A DNA stretch of 64,000 bases, from IMG/VR virus record IMGVR_UViG_3300021962_000028, positions 94,623-158,622 of that record. One strand, given 5' to 3'. Both the position numbers and the translations under genes were made by a program. Every line of letters begins with the position of its first letter. The stretch's first letter is position 1. Shown here one piece after another: positions 24,398 to 32,369 of this stretch. This stretch comes from a virus. Under the pieces are notes generated by a model, which worked only from the letters and a program-made list of their open reading frames with translations, made no database searches and was not told the DNA's origin.

Positions 24398-26299
24398 TTA
24401 TTTTAAAATTATTTTACTTGTTAGTTGTATGTCACTTCGTTTAAGAACCGCAACATAAACACCTGCAGGTAAATAACCAAGGTTAGTACTGTACTGATAA
24501 TCACCTTCAGGCATCTTATCATTAACCATTACTTTATATTCTTTACCATCAACACCGTAAACCGATAACCTAACGTTACCATATTCTTTTACTTCAAATT
24601 TAACAGTAACATAATCTTGGGTCGGGTTAGGGTACACTATCATACCATCAATACTTGTCATATTTCCATTTATCATTTTGTAAACTTGAATAACTCCGTT
24701 AGTAGGTGTTATTTCCAAATCTTTACATTGGTTGTCACCAGCGAATTTATCGGTAGTCCAAAGAGGACTTTCGTCCCATAAATTTTGTGGTTGTTTTGCG
24801 ATAAATTTTAAAGTCACCACTTCATCGTTATTACGAATAGGTTTTAAATGATTACTATTATCGTAACCACCCCAAGTAATAATGTTATCATTAGTATTCA
24901 AGTATGTTAACCAACTTGATGCTGATGATTTAGAATCAATACCTTTGAATTCTAATAATGTGTCATTATATTTTAACCCAAACTGTAATGAACCTAAGTC
25001 AGTACCACTTGTAAAAACTTTTACAGGTATATTAACTAGATTACCTTCTTGTACTGATAATCTCGGTACGTTAACTTCTATCGAAGTTGTTGGGAAATCA
25101 TACTCAACTCTATTGTCAATCACATTATATATTTGAGATTCAACACCAGGTTGAGGGTTAATTAAAACCTCAATCGGGGTCACACGAGCCATATGATAAC
25201 CTGTTCCGTTAGCGTCACCAGGTACTAACACGTAGAATGTTGGGGATGGTGCTCCCGCAATAATATTAAATGTGAAGTTGGTTGTACCAGGGATTGATGA
25301 CAAATAGTTTGTGGATGAACCGTTAATTGTCGTGTATTCAGACGCAGTGAAGAATTTAACATCTTTAACACTGTTAGGCCAAACTGAGAATCTACCTGAG
25401 ATTCTACCAAATACACCGTAAGCGTCCGATATAGTTATATTATTATCACCGTTAACATCCGCAGCGTAGTAATCAAACCCTGTCGGTGTTTGAGTTCCTA
25501 ATACATAGTCATTAACTTTTTGAGCATCAGCCGTAGAAATAACATTACCTACTGACATAGTATCACCAACAATTTTAATACGAACATCATAACCTGTAGT
25601 ATCAACCGCAATATCGTTAAACGCGAAGATACCTGAGTTATTAGTTAATGTACTAGTTACTGATGTCCAAGACCCACTAGGTCTAAGTTTTTTCTCAAGA
25701 CCAACTGTTAAGTTTTTAGCCCCTGTACCTGTAACGTTTGTAAACGTACCCGTAAAAGAAAATGTCTGAGGTAACATAACCCCACCAAAGTTTTGTAAGG
25801 TTAACGAATTATCAGTACCATCTTGTTTTGTAGAAATAGATGGATATGTGTTTATACCACTAAACGACATATTACCTACAGATGTTAATGATGAGAATCC
25901 TGCGATATGTTGTAATTTCAATTGTACAAATGCACCGTCAGGAATCTCAAAAGTAGATAAACTACCTGTATAAGATAATGTAATTGTTACATAACCATTT
26001 GCAGGGTTATCTACATATTGTAAATACTGAGAATACGATGTGTTTAATGAGGTAACTGTGTCGACACCTGAAAAGGCAAGTTTGTCGTAGTATACTCTGA
26101 ATTGAGCCGCGGTAATTAGAGTTGTAGTGTTATTGTAGAAACACAAACCTACGTTAGTAAAACCAGCTGCCGACGGTGCCAATTGGTAATTTGAATCTAA
26201 CGTAACGAAGACCCCTGTTGTGGTCGGGGTAGGACACGTTTGAGAGAATCCGATTGCACTCATTAATAGAAATGAGGCAACCGCTAAGAGTTTTTTCAT
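24398..26299 (-). CDS. T9SS cargo protein with cohesin-like and dockerin-like modules
   Basis: 633 residues. Signal peptide MKKLLAVASFLLMSAIGFSQ. Residues about 25-165 form a cohesin-like beta sandwich (FRVYYDKLAFSGVD, FVQLKLQHIAG). A dockerin-like segment near 255-300 has an EF loop (ADVNGDNNITISDAYG). A second cohesin-like domain lies at about 390-500 (VNIPVKVFTSGTDLGSLQFG, ITWGGYDNS). The last 80 residues (IVYPNPTQDYVTVKFEV, LSVYGVDGKE, LPAGVYVAVL) are a type A type IX secretion sorting domain. Host T9SS would export it to the cell surface. It is rare for a phage to encode such a cargo. Dispersed repeat and TATTTAT lie upstream. Confidence 0.88.
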   Translation of the reverse strand: MKKLLAVASFLLMSAIGFSQTCPTPTTTGVFVTLDSNYQLAPSAAGFTNVGLCFYNNTTTLITAAQFRVYYDKLAFSGVDTVTSLNTSYSQYLQYVDNPANGYVTITLSYTGSLSTFEIPDGAFVQLKLQHIAGFSSLTSVGNMSFSGINTYPSISTKQDGTDNSLTLQNFGGVMLPQTFSFTGTFTNVTGTGAKNLTVGLEKKLRPSGSWTSVTSTLTNNSGIFAFNDIAVDTTGYDVRIKIVGDTMSVGNVISTADAQKVNDYVLGTQTPTGFDYYAADVNGDNNITISDAYGVFGRISGRFSVWPNSVKDVKFFTASEYTTINGSSTNYLSSIPGTTNFTFNIIAGAPSPTFYVLVPGDANGTGYHMARVTPIEVLINPQPGVESQIYNVIDNRVEYDFPTTSIEVNVPRLSVQEGNLVNIPVKVFTSGTDLGSLQFGLKYNDTLLEFKGIDSKSSASSWLTYLNTNDNIITWGGYDNSNHLKPIRNNDEVVTLKFIAKQPQNLWDESPLWTTDKFAGDNQCKDLEITPTNGVIQVYKMINGNMTSIDGMIVYPNPTQDYVTVKFEVKEYGNVRLSVYGVDGKEYKVMVNDKMPEGDYQYSTNLGYLPAGVYVAVLKRSDIQLTSKIILK

Positions 26300-26300
26300 A

Positions 26301-26321
26301 GTTTAATATCTTGGTAATTTA
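26301..26321. repeat. Dispersed repeat, copy 2 (one base different)
   Basis: GTTTAATATCTTGGTAATTT plus A, directly before the T9SS gene's ATG; nearly identical to 11228-11249 and 49449-49470. A shorter relative (ATATCTTGGTAG) precedes the ATG at 31683. The rest of 26322-26520 is AT-rich with no gene seen. Confidence 0.7.
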
Positions 26322-26520
26322 TTTCCTAATAAATATTTTATTTATACGGATTATTACATTAAACTATTAAACTATTTCTAAAAATGGGAAAATTATTACT
26401 TTAAAAGTAATTATATGTGTAAAAATTATGAGAAGTATTATATATAAAACCTACCTTACCACTACAAGAGTAATGATTTACTCAATTGACATTATGCAAA
26501 GATTTTTTTTAATTTAAAAA

Positions 26521-27312
26521 TTACACCATACCCGTGGTTTGGTAATAGTTTTTAAGGTCACCAACTGTTAGGGGAGTTCCTTTTTCCTTACCTAAAACTC
26601 TATTAAACACAGGATTAGCATCCGCAACTGTTTTTGCCGATAAATCTCTACTTTTTAAAACAAAATCGTCCGATTTACCTGCTGCAATAGGGAAAAAATT
26701 ATATATGTATAAATCTTCAGGTTCTTTTATCTTACCATTCTCATAACCTTTAACCCAAAAGTCTTTAATTGCATCCATCTGAGCACTTAAATCATTTCTT
26801 AGGTCTTCTAAAGAGTATGATTTACCATTAATTGTTTTTGTACCTCCACCACTAGGACAAAATTGAATTAAACCAACACAACCAATACTATTTTTGATTT
26901 TAGGGTCTAATCCCGATTCGTGGTTCATTAACTTAATTATATATTTTTCATCAATATTAATTGCGTTGGATATTTCTTCTAACTTTTCTTGGAAAATCTT
27001 ATTATCAAGTAATTTTTGACCTTTTTCACTAATGTTATCCAATTCTAAATCTTTTAATTCTTTTTCTGAATCAGGACCTTTGAATAAATCTTTTAGTTTT
27101 TTAATAATACTAGTTTCCTCATCTTTTTTATCACCATCTAAGTCAATTGATTTAATTTTTTTAACTAAATCAGTGCCTTTCAAATAATCAACGGCTTTTG
27201 ACCCTAAGTCTTTAATATCATCAATTAAATCTTCATTAACTGAAGATTCTTGCAAATTAGATAGTTTTCTAAATCGATTTATCTCTTCTAATATTTTCTT
27301 ATTGTCATTCAT
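26521..27312 (-). CDS. Type C-tagged lytic transglycosylase
   Basis: 263 residues. The N-terminus ILEEINRFRKLSNLQESS is a type C tag. Residues about 30-110 are charged helix. The C-terminal domain has the SLT/lysozyme-fold signature: catalytic E132 in LMNHESGLDP, then SIGCVGLIQF. It would cleave peptidoglycan between MurNAc and GlcNAc. A tag on a wall-degrading enzyme fits a virion-borne protein that opens the cell wall during DNA entry. It lies six bases after the small membrane protein gene upstream. Confidence 0.85.
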   Translation of the reverse strand: MNDNKKILEEINRFRKLSNLQESSVNEDLIDDIKDLGSKAVDYLKGTDLVKKIKSIDLDGDKKDEETSIIKKLKDLFKGPDSEKELKDLELDNISEKGQKLLDNKIFQEKLEEISNAINIDEKYIIKLMNHESGLDPKIKNSIGCVGLIQFCPSGGGTKTINGKSYSLEDLRNDLSAQMDAIKDFWVKGYENGKIKEPEDLYIYNFFPIAAGKSDDFVLKSRDLSAKTVADANPVFNRVLGKEKGTPLTVGDLKNYYQTTGMV

Positions 27313-27317
27313 AGTAT

Positions 27318-27536
27318 CTACTCTTTTTTAGAATAAATATCATCAGGATTAGAATTATCAAGAATCTTAACTACATACAAATCTAATAACAACGCATAAA
27401 CGTACCACTGAGCCTCATCTAAAGAAATTTCTGGATTATTAAACGACACCTTTAAATAATAGAATAATTTAAAAACCAGATACAACCTAACCACAACTAT
27501 CAATGCGGTAAACATTATTTTAAGTATTCTTATCAT
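27318..27536 (-). CDS. Small membrane protein
   Basis: 72 residues. The first 35 are hydrophobic (MFTALIVVVRLYLVFKLFYYL), with a second moderately hydrophobic helix (WYVYALLLDLYVVKIL). It is coupled to the upstream kinase by an ATGA overlap. Function unknown. Confidence 0.6.
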   Translation of the reverse strand: MIRILKIMFTALIVVVRLYLVFKLFYYLKVSFNNPEISLDEAQWYVYALLLDLYVVKILDNSNPDDIYSKKE

Positions 27537-27940
27537 AATTTAAATTCAAATCTATTACGCATTATTTCTAATTTATCTTCAGGAACTCCGTGTACATTTT
27601 CACCACCGTGTCTATTTTCAACCACAATAGTAAAAACAGTATATCCCCATTCTTTCGCCATTTCAATATACGGGACCATTTCCCATTCTTGAGTAAATGT
27701 GTTAGACACCACAATTACATTGTTTAGGTTACCTGTTGTGTAGTTAATTAACATCGCGTTACTAACTTGTCCCTGACACCATTTATGGGCATCTTTTAAT
27801 TTAGTCACGTCAAATTTATATTCTCCGTCAACCATAAAATATTGGTCGGCCTCAAAATGAACACCACCTAATGTTTTTGCAAAAGTAGTTTTACCACTAC
27901 CTGGTATCCCTCTAACTATATATAATATTTTTTTTCCCAT
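27533..27940 (-). CDS. P-loop kinase/NTPase, polynucleotide-kinase-like
   Basis: 135 residues. Walker A GIPGSGKTTFA (10-20) is followed by VHFEADQYFM, the Asp-containing strand of the AAA_33/zeta-toxin-like kinase family. Short length and this layout resemble phage polynucleotide-kinase 5' domains and NEDD4BP2-like ATPases. The substrate may be RNA, DNA or a small molecule. It is untagged, with host-type promoter TACATTTG at 27958-27965. Confidence 0.75.
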   Translation of the reverse strand: MGKKILYIVRGIPGSGKTTFAKTLGGVHFEADQYFMVDGEYKFDVTKLKDAHKWCQGQVSNAMLINYTTGNLNNVIVVSNTFTQEWEMVPYIEMAKEWGYTVFTIVVENRHGGENVHGVPEDKLEIMRNRFEFKL

Positions 27941-27957
27941 ATTTTAGTATTTAACCA

Positions 27958-27965
27958 CAAATGTA
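27958..27965 (-). promoter_or_regulatory. -7 element TACATTTG
   Basis: Seventeen bases before the kinase ATG, in the short divergent gap with the next rightward gene. Confidence 0.55.
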
Positions 27966-28011
27966 ATGTTTTATTATGGTTAAATCAAATAATTCCGATA
28001 TTTATTTTAAA

Positions 28012-28386
28012 ATGAAAACTATGGACTTAGAAAGTATAATCAAACAAGTTTTACGTGAAGAATTTGGAACTAATAAATTCATTTATGAAGATGAATTTGG
28101 TTCAGTAGAACAAACAACAATAACTGAAGCTGAGTATAAAGGAAGAAAAGTTCAGTTAGGTAAAATAATGCAAGGTGACGTTAAGAAATTTAAAGTATAC
28201 GTTAAAAACGATAAAGGAAACGTTGTTAAAGTTAACTTTGGGTTTGGTGGTAAATCTGCCAAGGGTAAACGAATGGTCATCAAGAAAAATAACCCTGAAA
28301 GAAGAAAAAGTTTTAGAGCGAGAATGAGATGTGATAATCCAGGTCCTAGATGGAAACCACGTTATTGGGCGTGTAGAACTTGGTAA
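28012..28386 (+). CDS. Type A-tagged protein with conserved C-terminal phage domain
   Basis: 124 residues from the ATG at 28012, preferred over 27976 because MKTMDLESIIKQVLREEFG matches the tag (VLRE) and TATTTAT lies just upstream. The C-terminal 75 residues are a basic domain seen widely in marine phages (FKVYVKNDKGNVVKVNFG, RRKSFRARMRCDNPG, PRWKPRYWACRTW). Two Cys and many Arg/Trp suggest a compact nucleic-acid-binding or virion-maturation domain; I do not know its role. It ends at a strong terminator. Confidence 0.75.
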   Translation: MKTMDLESIIKQVLREEFGTNKFIYEDEFGSVEQTTITEAEYKGRKVQLGKIMQGDVKKFKVYVKNDKGNVVKVNFGFGGKSAKGKRMVIKKNNPERRKSFRARMRCDNPGPRWKPRYWACRTW

Positions 28387-28392
28387 TAATAT

Positions 28393-28419
28393 AAAAACCC
28401 CCTTAATTGGGGGTTTTTT
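28393..28419. terminator. Bidirectional terminator
   Basis: AAAAACCCCC-TTAATT-GGGGGTTTTTT between convergent genes. Confidence 0.9.
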
Positions 28420-28421
28420 AT

Positions 28422-29561
28422 TTATATCGATTCCCGAGGTACATCATCGGGATACATTTGAACAACTCTCCCACCATTTTCTTGGTGTGTTCTCTCCACC
28501 AAATTCTCAAGTATATTATTCAGTCTATTAATTATAGGCTCCCCAACGTCATAACCCATAGATTCTTCCATAGATTCTTCCATAGATTCTTCCATAGATT
28601 CTTCCATTACCATTTCACCTATTGACCTATCTATCTCCTCATTTGTTATATCAACTTGGATATTTTCCAAAATTCTCAAAGGCCTTTCAATATCCATACC
28701 CACGGCTCTTGGAATCTCCCTATTAGACATTCTCTTTTGACCATAATATTCGTTTTCTAACCACAATAGTTGTCTATTTCGTTCTTCGTCAGTTAAACTA
28801 TTCCAATTAGATACTTTGACATTATGGAATTGGTCTTTAAAGATATCCATAATATTATTAGGTAATCCTGTTTCTAACGAGTCAATTCTTTGGTCCACAA
28901 TATCCCAAAAAGAAGTTTCTCTTTCGTACGATGAATCAAGGTTTTTGAACCCCGCAACTTTATTTCCTGTTTTTTTATTAATTACATAGATTAAGATACC
29001 TCTTTTTACGTATTTGTAATAGTAGTCAGGTTCTCTATCAGATGCGGTACACCATTTAGTAGACGCTCCGTATTTTTTAGATGATAAGTAGGATAAAGGT
29101 TTTAAAACTAACCATTCATCATTTTCAAACAATTTTTCAATTTGTTTTTCCATTTCTTTGTCAACTAATTTTAAGTCGGCTAAAGACATTTGTAACTCTA
29201 ATTCTTCAAATGTTTTATATGAAGTTAAATCGGAATTTTCAATTAACTTTCTTTCATTCATCTCAATGAATTTAGTTAAAGTTGTATAGTTACTATACCC
29301 GATAAAATCACTAATAACTCTATGATAATTTTGTAATTCAAAAAATGACATATCATTAACTTTATCTTCAGATATTTTGTATTCACGTATTAATTCGTTA
29401 CGAATATCACTAGCGTGAGATTCTTTAGATTCAAACTTATGTTTGATTAAATTAACCATCATCTCAGTATATTTTGGTTTAATTACCAAATTATTCATAA
29501 GGTCAATAAGATTAATCCCGAATAAAGGATTTTGTTTTTTTAATTCATCAATTCTAGACAT
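28422..29561 (-). CDS. Helical-repeat protein with 'STKWCT' module
   Basis: 379 residues. An N-terminal helical region contains phrases like KVNDMSFFELQNYHRVI that also occur in the larger protein at 38.7-40.5 kb. Residues 165-210 (YGASTKWCTASD..., GILIYVINKKTGNKVAGFK) form a module also found there (GRGWCTSREG, TLYYVIDED). The C-terminal third has four MEES units and is acidic. It is untagged. The invariant W-C-T followed by a Tyr-rich strand suggests a shared fold or active site, but I cannot name the family. Confidence 0.68.
   Translation of the reverse strand: MSRIDELKKQNPLFGINLIDLMNNLVIKPKYTEMMVNLIKHKFESKESHASDIRNELIREYKISEDKVNDMSFFELQNYHRVISDFIGYSNYTTLTKFIEMNERKLIENSDLTSYKTFEELELQMSLADLKLVDKEMEKQIEKLFENDEWLVLKPLSYLSSKKYGASTKWCTASDREPDYYYKYVKRGILIYVINKKTGNKVAGFKNLDSSYERETSFWDIVDQRIDSLETGLPNNIMDIFKDQFHNVKVSNWNSLTDEERNRQLLWLENEYYGQKRMSNREIPRAVGMDIERPLRILENIQVDITNEEIDRSIGEMVMEESMEESMEESMEESMGYDVGEPIINRLNNILENLVERTHQENGGRVVQMYPDDVPRESI
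28557..28604 (-). repeat. Four 12-base tandem repeats (MEES)
   Basis: CATAGATTCTTC repeated four times without change in the coding sequence above. Confidence 0.9.
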
Positions 29562-29573
29562 TTTTAATATATA

Positions 29574-30599
29574 TTATTTGTTAAAACGTTTAAGTGCGTT
29601 TTCAGTTATGAAAACAAATTCAGAATCTTTAAATGATTCTAATGTTAGTGAGTTAGTGTATGACATCGCAGATTTCAAATAATCCTTGAAGTTTGTAACC
29701 CATTGCTCCAAAGTATAATCAATTTTATTTGATTTAGAAATACCCTCTGAGGTTTTTAACACTCCTTTATTCCATTTTCTCTGAACATCTTTAGTACTCA
29801 TTCCTCTAAAAGATTTGTACATATATTTTCTAAATTTAGGGTATCTATACCATATGTATTCTGACTGACTATTGGTTAAGTTGATTTTATTAAACAATCT
29901 AGTTTGTCCGCAAGATTCTAAACATTTATTTAAAACTCCTCCCAACATAACATAATCAGCACCTAACGCAAGAGCTTTAATTATATCATCATAATTTCTA
30001 AACCCTCCATCAGCAACAATTTTAGTATCATACCCATTCTCTTTTTTAATCTGATAACATTCGTGAATTAATGATGCCATAGGATAATGAATACCTGTAT
30101 TTGCCGAGGTCAAACAACCTGAACCTCCACCAATTCCCACTCTCACATAATCAACTCCAATTTTTGAAAGTTGTTTATACGTTTTAGGATTGGCAATATT
30201 CCCAACCATTAAAGTATGTAATGATTTATCTCTGTTTTTGATGAATTTTTTACATAAATCGTGTAATTTTTTAATATGACCATTGGCAATATCTACTAAA
30301 ATATTAACCTTCATATTAATCTCTTCTCTTAAATAAAAATTAACAATGGTCTCGAATTCATCTAATGAAACTGAATAAAATGTATCGTCAACCATATCTT
30401 CACCTCTAGGTAAACACACAGGAATTTTTTGGTTTAAATATTTTCTATAGTTGTCTAAATCAACAACGGTATCCATAGGGGATACCATTATAGGTAATTC
30501 TCCATTTTCATTTAAAATATTAACTTCACTTCTACTACTAATTGAGGAAATTGTTTCTGGAATTATTGTTATGTCTTTAAAGTCAAATTTTTTTTTCAT
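29574..30599 (-). CDS. IMP dehydrogenase/GMP reductase family protein
   Basis: 341 residues. TIM-barrel markers: PIMVSPMDTVV (36-46), MVGNIANPKTY, and the active-site loop GIGGGSGCLTSANTG with Cys162. Then IVADGGFRNYDDIIKALALGADYVMLGG, the phosphate-binding strands cut here by length, and SFRGMSTK. There is no CBS domain, and the size is near GMP reductase (about 340). It would interconvert IMP/XMP or GMP/IMP and shift the guanine pool during infection. Several consensus positions differ (G instead of P-G-S-I), so it may be a divergent specificity. Confidence 0.85.
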   Translation of the reverse strand: MKKKFDFKDITIIPETISSISSRSEVNILNENGELPIMVSPMDTVVDLDNYRKYLNQKIPVCLPRGEDMVDDTFYSVSLDEFETIVNFYLREEINMKVNILVDIANGHIKKLHDLCKKFIKNRDKSLHTLMVGNIANPKTYKQLSKIGVDYVRVGIGGGSGCLTSANTGIHYPMASLIHECYQIKKENGYDTKIVADGGFRNYDDIIKALALGADYVMLGGVLNKCLESCGQTRLFNKINLTNSQSEYIWYRYPKFRKYMYKSFRGMSTKDVQRKWNKGVLKTSEGISKSNKIDYTLEQWVTNFKDYLKSAMSYTNSLTLESFKDSEFVFITENALKRFNK

Positions 30600-30728
30600 T
30601 ATCTTTTTTTATTATTTGTTTTGTTTGGAATATACAACATATTCAATCATATAAAACTATTTATTAGTAAACAAGCCTCCTCATTAAATTGGGGACTTTT
30701 AGGACCGTTACCGTTGTGGTAACAAACG

Positions 30729-30755
30729 AAAAGGGGAATTCGCTACTCCCCTTTT
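30729..30755 (-). terminator. Terminator after the small membrane ORF
   Basis: AAAAGGGGA...TCCCCTTTTT hairpin, four bases past the stop of the 48-residue ORF. From there to 30600 I see only AT-rich sequence with no gene. Confidence 0.8.
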
Positions 30756-30759
30756 TACT

Positions 30760-30906
30760 TTAAAAAAATACCCCCCAAATCTTTAAGAAGACCCACTTAG
30801 CAATATACACACAAGACATTAGCATTACTAATGACAAACCAACTATTAATCCGACTAAACTTAGTCCGACAGTTGTTAATCCTATTTTCATCAATTTTGA
30901 GTTCAT
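30760..30906 (-). CDS. 48-residue single-TM protein
   Basis: MNSKLMKIGLTTVGLSLVGL, then IVGLSLVMLMSCVYIAKW: one long hydrophobic helix and a short basic end. Promoter TATCTTAG lies four bases before ATG and a terminator directly follows, so it is a complete small transcription unit. Role unknown; small phage membrane peptides can modulate host envelope proteins. Confidence 0.65.
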   Translation of the reverse strand: MNSKLMKIGLTTVGLSLVGLIVGLSLVMLMSCVYIAKWVFLKIWGVFF

Positions 30907-30910
30907 ACTG

Positions 30911-30918
30911 CTAAGATA
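30911..30918 (-). promoter_or_regulatory. -7 element TATCTTAG
   Basis: One mismatch to TAnnTTTG, four bases before ATG of the small membrane ORF. Confidence 0.55.
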
Positions 30919-30930
30919 TAATAATTTTTT

Positions 30931-31344
30931 TTATTCGCCAAAATTATTTTCCTCAATTAATCTTGCAATTCTACTTCTACCCTTTTCATTAATTGGGATT
31001 GGATTACCTTCCTCGTCAATTCTAACAAATCTGATATGTGTTTTTAAAACAACCGCCTGATTACCTGTGTAAACATTATGGGCTCTTGCCTCCATATATA
31101 AACTAACTGAAGTATTACCTAATTTACTTGGGTACCCATAGATTTTTAAAAGTTGACCCTCTTTTGCGGGTTTCTCAAAAAAACATTTATCGATAGATAC
31201 TGTGACCATTCTTGGTGAGTCACATAATTGCATTGAATAACCCGCGGCTGCGGCGTCAATCCAGGCCAAAAGTTTTCCTCCAAATAAGTTTCCGTGAAAA
31301 CCTAAATCGGATTTTTTAATTGGGTGAGTGTTTAAAAGTTCCAT
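30931..31344 (-). CDS. Acyl-CoA thioesterase, hotdog fold (YciA-like)
   Basis: 137 residues. HGNLFGGKLLAWIDAAAAG (17-35) is the conserved hotdog signature with the catalytic Asp at 30. A C-terminal strand is VVLKTHIRFVRID. Related enzymes hydrolyse acyl-CoA thioesters and act as hexamers. In a phage it could change membrane lipid or CoA pools. The TATATTTG promoter is four bases before ATG. It is an unusual auxiliary gene with no lipid-related neighbour. Confidence 0.87.
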   Translation of the reverse strand: MELLNTHPIKKSDLGFHGNLFGGKLLAWIDAAAAGYSMQLCDSPRMVTVSIDKCFFEKPAKEGQLLKIYGYPSKLGNTSVSLYMEARAHNVYTGNQAVVLKTHIRFVRIDEEGNPIPINEKGRSRIARLIEENNFGE

Positions 31345-31348
31345 AACC

Positions 31349-31356
31349 CAAATATA
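31349..31356 (-). promoter_or_regulatory. -7 element TATATTTG
   Basis: Four bases before the thioesterase ATG, directly next to the upstream unit's terminator. Confidence 0.68.
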
Positions 31357-31360
31357 ATAA

Positions 31361-31389
31361 AAAACCCCCGATGAATCAAAGGGGGTTTT
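31361..31389 (-). terminator. Terminator of the holin-like gene
   Basis: AAAACCCCC...GGGGGTTTT with a T run on the minus strand. Confidence 0.82.
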
Positions 31390-31410
31390 AATTTTTTTAG
31401 AAGAAATATA

Positions 31411-31683
31411 TTAATTAGTTTCCTCTTCTTTAGTTGCGTTTGCAACATCTTTTTTCATTGCAATAAATTTATCCGCAGAAGATAAACCTAAACAACCAAA
31501 TGCTAATAATGCAACTGCGTTAACTAAAGAATCCGCAGGTTTAATATCCCCGTGAGAATAACTGTTCACATACATAGTAATACATAGTGTTAATGCACAT
31601 ACAATACCTACAAATCTTTTAGATGAAGGTATTCCGTTTTCGTCTTTAAAAAGTCCTGAGACCCAGTCAATAATTTTTTTCAT
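31411..31683 (-). CDS. Holin-like two-TM protein
   Basis: 90 residues. Opens with MKKIIDWVSGLFKDENGIPS, a start seen in several phage holin-like proteins. Two spans follow: residues about 27-43 (FVGIVCALTLCITMYVN) and 53-70 (LVNAVALLAFGCLGLSSA). The tail is charged. It probably forms lesions for the GH19 endolysin. TATTTAT and the 'ACCAAGATAT' repeat fragment precede ATG, and a terminator follows. Confidence 0.72.
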   Translation of the reverse strand: MKKIIDWVSGLFKDENGIPSSKRFVGIVCALTLCITMYVNSYSHGDIKPADSLVNAVALLAFGCLGLSSADKFIAMKKDVANATKEEETN

Positions 31684-32070
31684 ATCTTGGTAGTTTTTAT
31701 ACCTATAAATACTTTCAAAAACTAAAAAAGGGAGACCGTCGTCTCCCTTGTACTTTCCCCGTCAGGAAATTTTTAGAAATTTTACTTAGGACTTCTTAGT
31801 TCCTGTGTGGGTTGAACATCCACCACTTTTATTTAGGAAGAAAAGTGAGTAAAAAACCTGGCAACTTTAAACTTATTTTAGTGTACACTAGGATGTAGTT
31901 AAGGTATTTCCAACCTATAAACCTTATCACTTTGCGTTCGTTTTGTCTTTTAGTTTTGAGAGGTTGGACAAAATCTGCGGGTGTAGTGATTGAAAACCCT
32001 TGAAAAAGAATACCTCTGTTCAATATTTAAATGATAAGTACATTATTTTAAAATGTCAAATCTTTTTTTG
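31684..32070 (-). other. Unassigned stretch between tRNA and holin-like gene, ends in a terminator
   Basis: On the minus strand this follows the tRNA and ends at the hairpin GGGAGAC-GACG-GTCTCCC with six T (31729-31749). It holds a 64-codon frame with no protein-like features. Several inverted segments (for example GGTGG...CCACC near 31807-31835) hint at a structured RNA, but I do not recognise tmRNA, RNase P or a known riboswitch. Confidence 0.35.
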
Positions 32071-32144
32071 TGGTAGGGATTGGAATCGAACCAATGGCAC
32101 ACCGTTGTTCAAACGGATGCTCTGCCTTCTGAGCTACCTCTACC
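32071..32144 (-). tRNA. Atypical tRNA, probable anticodon GAA (Phe)
   Basis: 74 bases. The T arm ATTGG-TTCGATT-CCAAT and D arm GCTC...GAGC are regular. The acceptor GGTAGAG/CCCTACC has one mismatch and the linker before the D arm is one base long. The anticodon arm can be read as loop TTGAACA, giving GAA, but the stem then has four pairs, and a 5-bp stem with a 5-base loop is also possible. The isotype is therefore uncertain. CCA is not fully encoded. Confidence 0.7.
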
Positions 32145-32217
32145 AAATGTTTTAAAGAACAACAATATAAAGATAATAACTTTTTTTCAATCAGTCAAAT
32201 TTTAAACAAAAAAAAAG

Positions 32218-32236
32218 GAAGATTTTCATCTTCCTT
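32218..32236 (-). terminator. Terminator overlapping the stop codon of the small basic gene
   Basis: GGAAGAT-GAAA-ATCTTCC followed by nine T; the TGA stop lies inside the hairpin. Confidence 0.82.
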
Positions 32237-32357
32237 GTCCTCTGTAATTTTTTTCAGATTTGTCGTGTTTGTTACGTTTTTTTTGGTACTTACCTTTTTT
32301 CTTTTTACCGAAAGAAACTTTCATACCATTAGATGAACTGCCTTTAGTCTTCGCCAT
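32226..32357 (-). CDS. 43-residue very basic protein
   Basis: MAKTKGSSSNGMKVSFGKKK and then GKYQKKRNKHDKSEKNYRGQ: nearly half Lys/Arg. It lies between the tagged protein at 32.4-33.4 kb and the tRNA and ends in a terminator hairpin. Likely binds nucleic acid or ribosomes; similar tiny basic ORFs are known in aquatic phages. No tag. Confidence 0.65.
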   Translation of the reverse strand: MAKTKGSSSNGMKVSFGKKKKGKYQKKRNKHDKSEKNYRGQGR

Positions 32358-32369
32358 TTTCTAATTTTA

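Noticed and set aside
28557-28604. CRISPR array or VNTR locus outside genes
   Set aside because: The 12-base units are in frame inside a gene and have no spacers.
31829-32023. 64-codon leftward frame between the tRNA and holin-like gene
   Set aside because: No clear start context, mixed composition and no domain; treated as unassigned or RNA-like sequence.
31684-32070. tmRNA or RNase P RNA
   Set aside because: No tag-peptide frame, tRNA-like ends or conserved RNase P strings could be found.
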